Assembly: GCA_905215055.1 (NCBI GenBank)
Contig: CAJMOH010000054.1
Span: 1 to 16,459 of the forward strand
Source: an uncultured bacterium
GTDB taxonomy: Bacteria; Bacillota; Clostridia; Oscillospirales; Acutalibacteraceae
DNA length: 16,459 bases
Reading direction: 5' to 3'
Position 1 is the first letter of the stretch, and each line of letters opens with the position of its first letter. The notes under the pieces were generated by a model. The model worked only from the letters and a program-made list of their open reading frames with translations. It did no database searches and was not told where the DNA came from. This document shows positions 7,558 to 13,230 of the stretch, piece by piece. The translations under genes were made by a program, and so were the position numbers.

Positions 7558-8079
7558 TCACTCCTTCCGATTTTTGGACCAGGCATCGTAACACAGATCA
7601 CCCAGCAGGAGCAATCCCAGCGCCACCAGAAACCCGATCCACCCGCCCCAGCCCACTAAAGGAAAAAGTGCAAAGGCAACTCCCAGCACAGACCAGATAA
7701 GGGCGCTGATTACACGTTCCCTATTCTCAGAGGGGCAGGAAAAGTACCGGGGATTCTTTTCATCCACAAAGAGCACCTCATAACTACCGACTTTGATTTC
7801 GTCCTTTTTGGAATACTCTACCCGGGATACTACCCGATACTCCTGTCCATCCAATGTGTACTGGTAGACCGGATGGTATTTATAGTTGATAATGAAGAAA
7901 TCGGTGAAATCGTCGTCTGTCCAGCTGACGTCCACATCGCAGATGACGGCGTTCACTCTTCTCCGGCAGCGACGCTTTGACCGTACAGTCCGACAGAATG
8001 CCAAAATGATTCCGAAGAGAAACAAACATACTCCAAGGGCAAAGAACAAAATATCCCCCATCGCGTCCGTTGCATTCAT
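7558..8079 (-). CDS. DUF3592-like membrane protein (173 aa)
   Basis: An N-terminal membrane segment (about 8-30), a basic stretch (RSKRRCRRR), a strand-rich domain with VYQYTLDGQEYRV and VGSYEVLFVDEKNPRYFSCP (DUF3592 pattern), then C-terminal hydrophobic segments (about 123-160). The start ATG at 8079 overlaps the TGA of the upstream 108-aa gene as ATGA, with only a weak GGAG immediately upstream, so translation is probably coupled. The stop is about 64 bases before kinase 2. It is a paralogue of the 147-aa protein at 4641-5084. Function unknown; its place before a kinase is repeated in the second cassette. Confidence 0.87.
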   Translation of the reverse strand: MNATDAMGDILFFALGVCLFLFGIILAFCRTVRSKRRCRRRVNAVICDVDVSWTDDDFTDFFIINYKYHPVYQYTLDGQEYRVVSRVEYSKKDEIKVGSYEVLFVDEKNPRYFSCPSENRERVISALIWSVLGVAFALFPLVGWGGWIGFLVALGLLLLGDLCYDAWSKNRKE

Positions 8080-8402
8080 GCTCCAAACGATTTTATCTCA
8101 GCTATGACAAAGAGTTCCTCCGATACCTGCCGCACCCGGTCGACATGCCGCAAGAGCAGCGCCTCCAGCCATTTTTCTGCATTGGCCGCTTTTAGAAATT
8201 CAATCTGTACTTCCAGGGGTTCAATGTAGAACTCACCTGCATACGCCAGCGCCCCTTCACCTTCCGACAGCGCCGGGAACTCGTGGAGTTCTTTCATTTC
8301 ACCGTCTGCAGTCAGGTGGAAGACAGCCGCCAGTTCCCGGCCGGCGGCGTCCTCTCCCCACGCTTCCTGGATTCTTCCGTTTTTTAAACAATACCCTGCC
8401 AT
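8076..8402 (-). CDS. hypothetical 108-aa protein
   Basis: A small soluble acidic protein with no signal peptide, membrane segment or recognised motif. The pattern is strands in the first half and a helical C-terminal half (VQIEFLKAANAEKWLEALLLRHVDRVRQVSEELFVIAEI). ATG at 8402 lies six bases after the stop of the protease-FHA gene; its ribosome site AAGGAG is inside the last codons of that gene. Its TGA overlaps the next start. This tight packing argues that it is a real operon member. Function unknown. Confidence 0.82.
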   Translation of the reverse strand: MAGYCLKNGRIQEAWGEDAAGRELAAVFHLTADGEMKELHEFPALSEGEGALAYAGEFYIEPLEVQIEFLKAANAEKWLEALLLRHVDRVRQVSEELFVIAEIKSFGA

Positions 8403-8408
8403 AACGGG

Positions 8409-9731
8409 TTACTCCTTGCTCACCACAAACCGGTTGGCGTTGTCGCACAGGTAGAAGGTGTCCCCGGTCGACAATTTTTCCGCCACATTCGCCGTCAGCT
8501 TTTTGCCGTTGCCCAGGAACGTGCCGTAGGACGATCCCAGATCGGTGATGATAAAGCAGTCTTCATTCGGGTCGTAGACTACCTGGCAGTGCCGCCCGCT
8601 GATACCCGGCGTGTTTTTATCGAATACGATGTTACAGATTGCCGGGTCTCGGCCGATGACCACCTTGCCCTTTAACAGGTCAAAGCTCTGGCCAGAGTAT
8701 TTTCCTGTCACGCCGCGCAGCACAGCCCGTTTTTCCACAGGGCCGCGGCCGCCTCTTGCAGGCGCTTTTCCAGATCCCATACCTGCGGCAGCGCCGGCAG
8801 CTACTGGGGCGCCCTGACCGTTCTTCTGGGACGTTACCAGCAGGATGATGCCGCCGGCCAGCGCCAGCACGCCGATGGGCAGGAACACATAGGCAAACCA
8901 GGGCTGGGTCCAGGAGAGTCCGCCGCCTGCCATGGTGTATTCGAGCTGCTCGCCATCCAGGATCTTGGTCAATTCATCGACGATAATCGCGTAATTCATG
9001 CCCAAGGGAACGCCTGTTTGCGGATCCGTCGCTCCGAGTGTGTTAATACCAATTACATTACCGTTTTCATCCACCAGCGGGCCACCGGAATTTCCGCCCG
9101 CAATGGAAACATCCATCTGAAACGCCTCATAGGTGACATTCACTGGATTCAGCCGCTTGCTGATGATCCCCCGGGTCATCGTTATGTCATCCAACCCAAA
9201 GGTAGCAAAGTTCTGGCGGTAGGCAGAATCCGCTGGGAAACCCAGGGCATATGCCGTCTCGCCCGTGCTGACCGAATCAGACTCCCGCAGTTTGAGAGGG
9301 ACTCTCTTGTCAGTGGGGGACGGCAGCTTTAAAATAGCGATGTCTTTTTCTGACGGCGAGGAATAATACACCACCTGCGCCTGCACATAATCATTTTCTG
9401 CGGCGGAATAATACACTTGAACCTTTCCGGAGATAGACGGATCAATTCTGGGATATTCGTAGGCCTTTTGCACCACATGGCCGTTTGTCACAATATACTC
9501 GACAGGTTCCCCGGGGTTGCCGATTGCAAACCCCGTCCCCATACCACTAGCAGTGTTTCCCTGGGAATCCTGGGCTATAACGCCTATCATTACAACCCCG
9601 TTGCGCGCCTCATAAGGATCCATGCCGCCCCCGCCCACAAGGCCCAGTATGCCGAACACGCCGGCGATTAGGCCAATAACAAGCAGCAGGATTGCCACAA
9701 CCTGCTTGCTGGATGTTTTTTTTGCTTCCAT
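8409..9731 (-). CDS. membrane trypsin-like serine protease fused to cytoplasmic FHA domain
   Basis: A 440-aa two-span membrane protein. Membrane span 1 (about 11-32) leads to an S1/HtrA-like protease domain (about 40-265) with the likely triad H85 (TNGHVV), D130 (EKDIAIL) and S215 (GGNSGGP). No PDZ domain is visible. After span 2 (about 279-300) and a Gly/Ala linker, an FHA domain follows (about 335-438): GR 360-361, SGRHC 378-382, DLGSSYGTF 397-405 and N408. By topology the protease faces outside and the FHA domain faces the cytoplasm. FHA domains bind phosphothreonine, so kinase activity inside could control or position an external protease. ATG at 9731 follows GAGGAGG at long spacing and lies four bases from the PP2C stop. 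Confidence 0.92.
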   Translation of the reverse strand: MEAKKTSSKQVVAILLLVIGLIAGVFGILGLVGGGGMDPYEARNGVVMIGVIAQDSQGNTASGMGTGFAIGNPGEPVEYIVTNGHVVQKAYEYPRIDPSISGKVQVYYSAAENDYVQAQVVYYSSPSEKDIAILKLPSPTDKRVPLKLRESDSVSTGETAYALGFPADSAYRQNFATFGLDDITMTRGIISKRLNPVNVTYEAFQMDVSIAGGNSGGPLVDENGNVIGINTLGATDPQTGVPLGMNYAIIVDELTKILDGEQLEYTMAGGGLSWTQPWFAYVFLPIGVLALAGGIILLVTSQKNGQGAPVAAGAAAGMGSGKAPARGGRGPVEKRAVLRGVTGKYSGQSFDLLKGKVVIGRDPAICNIVFDKNTPGISGRHCQVVYDPNEDCFIITDLGSSYGTFLGNGKKLTANVAEKLSTGDTFYLCDNANRFVVSKE

Positions 9732-9734
9732 TTT

Positions 9735-10667
9735 TTATTCTGCCTCCTCTTTTTTTCCATGGTATTTCATAGCGATTGCCGTATAGTTATCCTGCCCTGG
9801 CTTACCTGCCGCCAGGATTTCTTCCTCCAGCTTGTCGCAGCACGCCTGGGGGGGAAGCGCCATGGCTTCCCGGATCTGCTTTAAGGTCAGGGTATCGCTC
9901 ACCCCGTCCGAGCAGAGCAGCAGCGCGTCCTCCGGCTGGAGAAGAAAGGGCATACGGGTATAGTCGCATGTTACTTCTTCTTTTCCTATGTACTCCGAAA
10001 GGGCTCCCGCCTGAGGATCTTGAAACGCTTCCTCCACGGGGAACGCCCCGTCCAGTGCCCTCAAAATCAAATCGTTCTTAAATTCCTGCCGGGCATTTAA
10101 CCCATAGAGTTTGTTTTCCCTGAGCAGGAACAGATCGCTGTCGCCTACGCACCAGAAGGAGAGGCGATTCTCTTTGAGCAGGGCCGCCACCAGGGTAGTC
10201 CCCCCGTGCCCGCGAAACTGCTGATAGACTCTGGCGCTTCGCTGGTATACCCAGCCGGGCACATCGCTGTCATCTGTCCAGGGAAAGATTCCCACCAGCT
10301 GGGAGGCGGTTTCCGCAGCGATCATGCCGCCCTCCGCCATACCGCCCATGCCGTCGCACAGCACAGCAAGCAGCCCGTCTTCCTCATAACGATCCATGCG
10401 GGAGATGCCGAAAGCGTCCTGCTGTTCTTCCCGGCTGCCAACGCCCTGTAGGTTGGCAAGCTCCAGTTCCGGCAGCGGTTCCGGACGTTCCGTAATCGGT
10501 TCTTCCACCGCCTGATCACCCCGCTTCTTTTTCTTCTTCCGCCGTATCAGGAAAAAGGCGAGAATCAGCGCCAATAGAAGCGCTGCGCCCGCCGCAACCG
10601 CCATCCAGACGCGGATGACGGTATCCGGAAACAGCGGCTGGTTTAACCATGAAAGTACACGCTCCAT
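9735..10667 (-). CDS. membrane-anchored PP2C-type Ser/Thr protein phosphatase
   Basis: A 310-aa metal-dependent phosphatase. One N-terminal membrane span (about 18-41) is followed by a Lys/Arg-rich stop-transfer (RRKKKKKR), then a cytoplasmic PP2C domain (about 68-305). Metal and active-site motifs are GSREEQQDA (77-85), DGMGG (105-109), GGTT (155-158), GDSD (175-178), SDGVSD (253-258) and QDNYTA (292-297). The usual NED motif reads QQD here. It should remove phosphate from targets of the two kinases, as PrpC/PstP do for PknB-type kinases. Membrane anchoring places it beside its substrates. ATG at 10667 lies one base after the FHA gene stop, with GAGGAG inside that gene's end, so translation is probably coupled. 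Confidence 0.93.
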   Translation of the reverse strand: MERVLSWLNQPLFPDTVIRVWMAVAAGAALLLALILAFFLIRRKKKKKRGDQAVEEPITERPEPLPELELANLQGVGSREEQQDAFGISRMDRYEEDGLLAVLCDGMGGMAEGGMIAAETASQLVGIFPWTDDSDVPGWVYQRSARVYQQFRGHGGTTLVAALLKENRLSFWCVGDSDLFLLRENKLYGLNARQEFKNDLILRALDGAFPVEEAFQDPQAGALSEYIGKEEVTCDYTRMPFLLQPEDALLLCSDGVSDTLTLKQIREAMALPPQACCDKLEEEILAAGKPGQDNYTAIAMKYHGKKEEAE

Positions 10668-10670
10668 CCT

Positions 10671-11210
10671 TTACTCCTCATTCCACTGGAATTGCTCGCC
10701 GCACAGGGGCAGGAAGAGAAGCTGGCTCTTTCCCACCTCGATCACATCGTAGGCTTTTAAGGGGCGTACCATTTCCACCTGCTCGTCGTTGCAGTAAGTG
10801 ATGCCCCTGCCCTGGCCGGGAGAAAGGGAAAAGCTGTTATGCTTGGCGTCATATGTAACCAATGCATGGCTTTCTCTGGATACAGTATCGTCATCCGCCA
10901 GGGCCACGTCCATCGCCGCCGCCCTTCCTATGAAGTTTCTGCCTGCTACCAGCTTATAATCTGCGCCGCGATGGGGACCGGAAACACAGACCAAGAATCC
11001 TACTGCAGGATCAATACCGATCTTCTTTTTAATAATGCCCACCGTCTTGCCTCTGTCTGCTTCCGGCGCAGCGCCGCCCGGCACAGCAGCCACGGTCTTC
11101 CCTACCGTTCCGGCCGCAACCGTCTTTCCGACCCCGGCGCCCTCCTGGCAGTAGGGGCAGCTATCGAATCTGGATTCATCGTAAAAATGGCCATTGTCAC
11201 ACTGTCTCAT
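10671..11210 (-). CDS. FHA-domain protein with N-terminal zinc ribbon and GKTV repeats
   Basis: A 179-aa cytoplasmic protein, first gene of the operon. The N-terminus has C4xxxH8 and C18PYC21, a zinc-ribbon-like motif. Residues 28-57 contain GKTV three times (Thr 30, 39, 56) in a flexible Gly/Ala-rich linker. The C-terminal FHA domain (about 70-168) shows GRNFIGR (90-96), DDTVSRESH (107-115) and N141. FHA domains bind phosphothreonine. The repeated threonines are plausible kinase targets that could bind FHA domains in cis or in trans, as in GarA-like switches; this is inference. ATG at 11210 has GGAGG upstream. The gene follows the operator-type promoter at 11280-11357. Confidence 0.92.
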   Translation of the reverse strand: MRQCDNGHFYDESRFDSCPYCQEGAGVGKTVAAGTVGKTVAAVPGGAAPEADRGKTVGIIKKKIGIDPAVGFLVCVSGPHRGADYKLVAGRNFIGRAAAMDVALADDDTVSRESHALVTYDAKHNSFSLSPGQGRGITYCNDEQVEMVRPLKAYDVIEVGKSQLLFLPLCGEQFQWNEE

Positions 11211-11245
11211 AATTGTTTTCCTCCTGATAAAGAAATCTTAAGGAT

Positions 11246-11378
11246 TATCCAAAACCATCCTTGGTTTTTTACTGTTCTTACTGTAGCGCCTTTTTCAGGA
11301 TTTGTGCAGGTCGCTTTAGCGCCAATTTCCCAAAAATTATGTGGCGCACCTGCGCCAATCCGCATTTTTCGCAGAAAT
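11246..11378. repeat. intergenic repeat, copy 1
   Basis: About 130 bp resembling 11973-12103 in the same orientation over its whole length. The best conserved parts are AGGATYTGTGCAGG, CGCTTTNGCGCCAATTT and TGGCGCACCTGCGCCAATC. A third, shorter copy lies inverted at 12241-12318. All copies sit between genes and contain the operator-promoter described separately. Confidence 0.75.
11280..11357 (-). promoter_or_regulatory. operator-promoter 1, before the signalling operon
   Basis: Read on the minus strand: palindrome A TGGCGCAGGTGCGCCA (11357-11342); site B TGGCGCTAAAGCGACC (11324-11309), 33 bp closer to the gene; then directly TGCACA as a weak -35 (11308-11303), a 17-bp spacer and TACAGT as -10 (11285-11280). 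The predicted transcript starts near 11273, about 63 bases before the FHA gene. Site B is then centred near -43, the usual place for an activator touching RNA polymerase. The same layout occurs at 12006-12083 and 12242-12318. Confidence 0.55.
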
Positions 11379-11394
11379 CATGGGGAAATACCGC

Positions 11395-11904
11395 TTATCT
11401 CATCAGATCCTGATAGTCTGGGTCTGCTGTCCGAATCCCCCACACCAATTCCCAAAGCTTTTCATCCCCGGAAAGGACATAGCACCTGCCATCCACCCCT
11501 TCGAACCGGCGTTTATCAAACCAGAAACTGTAGGTATCCCCTTGCGCCGTCACAAATGTAAGCCCCCGGGTATCTGTAGAGACGATGGGTGACTCGGATT
11601 CCACCGACACATCCCGCAGCGCCTGCAAGACCCCGGCGATCACCGTTTCGTCCCTTGTCTCGTAGTCCGCCGCCGTCTCTGTCCAATGGTGAAAGATCAG
11701 TTCCACCGGCAGTTCCTCATGGGGCAGCTCCAAAAGCTCCCGCTGCCTTTCGGTACAGTAAGCAAAAAGGGAGTCCCCTTGGTATGCCGGGGACGAAGTC
11801 TCTGTCGGGGACGAAGTTTCTGCCGGAAGCGCAGGATCTGATGCTGCACACCCCACCAGCAAACAGACGGCGGCCAGAAGTGCCGCTGCCCCTCTTTTTT
11901 TCAT
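11395..11904 (-). CDS. lipoprotein A (169 aa)
   Basis: A signal peptide with lipobox LVGC (16-19, Cys19 lipidated) is followed by a Ser/Thr/Pro-rich tether and a domain of about 120 residues with no recognised family. The mature part is clearly homologous to lipoprotein B at 14690-15139: shared YCTE, EELPV, HH, YET, LQALR, FWFD, YVLSGDE and a terminal DPDY/YPEY stretch. ATG at 11904 follows AAAGGAGG. It faces left and ends before the FHA operon, with operator-promoter 2 upstream. Function is unknown; the protein is anchored on the outer face of the membrane. A ligand-binding or accessory role for the LuxR membrane sensor is speculative. Confidence 0.9.
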   Translation of the reverse strand: MKKRGAAALLAAVCLLVGCAASDPALPAETSSPTETSSPAYQGDSLFAYCTERQRELLELPHEELPVELIFHHWTETAADYETRDETVIAGVLQALRDVSVESESPIVSTDTRGLTFVTAQGDTYSFWFDKRRFEGVDGRCYVLSGDEKLWELVWGIRTADPDYQDLMR

Positions 11905-11972
11905 TCGTGCCTCCTTTCTTCTGTCCTGGTCTCATGAATCGCTTTGCCGCTCGGTCTGTAACGCCAAAGGCG

Positions 11973-12103
11973 ATCCAAACTCTTTTTTTGTCCTTTTATG
12001 ATTTTACTGTATCGTTTTTTTAAGGATCTGTGCAGGCCGCTTTCGCGCCAATTTATCAAAAAACGCATGGCGCACCTGCGCCAATCTATTTTTTGTGTGA
12101 AAA
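11973..12103. repeat. intergenic repeat, copy 2
   Basis: Same orientation and same parts as copy 1 at 11246-11378, with a palindrome at 12068-12083 and a degenerate palindrome at 12035-12050. It lies upstream of lipoprotein A. Confidence 0.75.
12006..12083 (-). promoter_or_regulatory. operator-promoter 2, before lipoprotein A
   Basis: On the minus strand: palindrome A TGGCGCAGGTGCGCCA (12083-12068), site B TGGCGCGAAAGCGGCC (12050-12035) 33 bp nearer the gene, TGCACA (12034-12029), a 17-bp spacer, TACAGT (12011-12006). The predicted start is near 11999, leaving a leader of about 95 bases to the lipoprotein A start. Confidence 0.5.
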
Positions 12104-12240
12104 TTCCAAAACACCTTGATTGTGCAAAAGGGATTGCCGATCATGACAGGCGGCCTGCTACGTCCTGTAAACTTAAGAGGTATTACACTCTGTACAGGGT
12201 GGATGGCCTCAATTTTCCGCTCAAAGCTTCGTTTCTCAAA
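12104..12240. other. spacer between divergent operator-promoters
   Basis: Within the gene-free stretch 11905-12363, the part not covered by repeat copies 2 and 3 shows no convincing gene, RNA or binding motif. Short open frames run through it on both strands, but they start inside the operator palindrome (ATGGCGCACCTGCGCCA reads MAHLR) and lack ribosome sites. Confidence 0.5.
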
Positions 12241-12303
12241 ATGGCGCAGGTGCGCCACAGTGTTTTTTTAGTTTGGCGCTAAAGCGGCCTGTTAAAAACA
12301 CCA
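12241..12303. repeat. intergenic repeat, copy 3 (inverted, short)
   Basis: Inverted relative to copies 1 and 2. The palindrome at 12242-12257 and the degenerate palindrome at 12274-12289 are conserved, but similarity fades outside them. It lies just before the membrane protein gene. Confidence 0.7.
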
Positions 12304-12318
12304 GCTTCCTGCTATGAT
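12242..12318 (+). promoter_or_regulatory. operator-promoter 3, before the membrane protein
   Basis: Plus strand: palindrome A TGGCGCAGGTGCGCCA (12242-12257), site B TGGCGCTAAAGCGGCC (12274-12289) 32 bp on, a poor -35 TGTTAA (12290-12295), a 17-bp spacer, TATGAT (12313-12318) preceded by TGC, an extended -10. The distance from site B to the -10 equals that in copies 1 and 2, although the bases between have diverged. The predicted start is near 12325. Confidence 0.5.
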
Positions 12319-12363
12319 AAAAAACGAAAAGTTCACATGATGGAAGGCCGGCCAGGACACAGA

Positions 12364-12939
12364 ATGTCCAAAAAGCTTCAGCTGGCCTTTTCGGAACGCA
12401 GGATCAGAAAGGGGATATATCGTATGTATGCAAGGTTCAGGCCGTACCATCTCATTGGCGCCATCGGGGGGTTCCTCACTGCCCTCACCGCCATTATTAG
12501 CTTGGCAGTTTCCACATCGTACTACATAAGCGCAGAATGGGTCATTATTGTAAACATGCTGCTCATTGGCTCCAACGGGTTAATCGCAACCTATTTCTTT
12601 GGCGCGTTCAGCGCTTCCCGTGACAGCCTCATCAAAGTAGGCAGCCTGATCGCGGGGATAGGTCTTGGTTTTAATGTCCTGATCTCAATTCTCCAGATGG
12701 CGGGTGTGTATGTTTTTGTTCTGGCCCTTCTTGGGGCTCTCGTTATGATGGCAGGGGTTGTGATCGCCTGTATCAAATTCATTATGCTCTTCCAGAGAGA
12801 CGCTTTTGTCGTGGTGTTCTGCGTGTTTATTTTCCTGGGGCTTCTGCTGTCTTTATTCTGGACGTGGGCAAGCCTGATAAGCGGCGCTGGGCTGGGTGGC
12901 CTGCTGATTTATTTTTACGTCCACAATATCACCTACTAG
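12364..12939 (+). CDS. multi-pass membrane protein of unknown function
   Basis: A 191-aa hydrophobic protein with about five or six membrane segments after a basic N-terminus (KKLQLAF, RRIRK). No family is recognised and there are no catalytic motifs. The frame is open from ATG at 12337, but that start is only about 12 bases from the predicted transcript start and has no ribosome site. ATG at 12364 has AGGA six bases upstream and is chosen. ATG at 12424 follows AAAGGGG and is a fair alternative (171 aa). The gene stands alone, with operator-promoter 3 upstream and a 290-base gap before the LuxR gene. Confidence 0.75.
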   Translation: MSKKLQLAFSERRIRKGIYRMYARFRPYHLIGAIGGFLTALTAIISLAVSTSYYISAEWVIIVNMLLIGSNGLIATYFFGAFSASRDSLIKVGSLIAGIGLGFNVLISILQMAGVYVFVLALLGALVMMAGVVIACIKFIMLFQRDAFVVVFCVFIFLGLLLSLFWTWASLISGAGLGGLLIYFYVHNITY

Positions 12940-12969
12940 ACAGCTTCTCTCATTCAGGATATTTCCTTG

Positions 12970-13002
12970 TTTACCGCGGCTGCACCGTGTGGCTGCGGTA
13001 AA
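12970..13002. other. hairpin in the gap before the LuxR gene
   Basis: TTTACCGCGGC (12970-12980) pairs with GCTGCGGTAAA (12992-13002) with one G-U pair and an 11-base loop, 31 bases after the membrane protein stop. It is followed by A residues, not U, so it is not a textbook terminator, though it may still end or protect that transcript. The rest of 12940-13164 holds two minor 5-bp stems and no gene. Confidence 0.45.
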
Positions 13003-13164
13003 ACGGCATGTGCGGGCGCAAAAAACCGGTAGTTCCCGGATGCGGAACGCAGCTCCAAAAATATACGGTTTTATCCAGGAGAATCCCTGGTTTAGGTCAA
13101 ACAGGAAGGATTGTATATTCCGCAAAAACGTCAGCGAAAAAAAGTCTCTAACCGACCGAAATCG

Positions 13165-13193
13165 TTGAAAATCCATGCCGTTTATAGTATAAT
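13165..13193 (+). promoter_or_regulatory. sigma-A promoter of the LuxR-lipoprotein operon
   Basis: TTGAAA (13165-13170), a 17-bp spacer and TATAAT (13188-13193), matching the consensus 5/6 and 6/6. Transcription would start near 13200, about 30 bases before the LuxR start. This is the strongest promoter match in the window and lacks the TGGCGC sites, so this gene looks constitutive. Confidence 0.8.
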
Positions 13194-13230
13194 AGTCTAT
13201 AACTGTACCATTGCGGAGAAAGGGGGTGGA

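Noticed and set aside
10839..11561. 240-aa plus-strand open frame
   Set aside because: Runs antisense through the FHA gene, the operator-promoter and the end of lipoprotein A; no start signal.
11998..12282. small open frames containing MAHLRQ on both strands (also 11341-11592)
   Set aside because: The shared peptide is just the translation of the operator palindrome; none of these frames has a ribosome site.
11246..12303. interpretation of the three repeats as a miniature transposon
   Set aside because: No terminal repeats with target duplications and no transposase. Fixed placement and spacing relative to three promoters fit a regulatory element better, though a genome-wide search could revive the idea.
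12970..13002. hairpin as intrinsic terminator
   Set aside because: No U-tract follows on either strand.
13111..13230. N-terminal extension of the LuxR protein to ATG 13111
   Set aside because: The strong promoter lies inside this stretch (13165-13193), so those codons are upstream of the transcript start.
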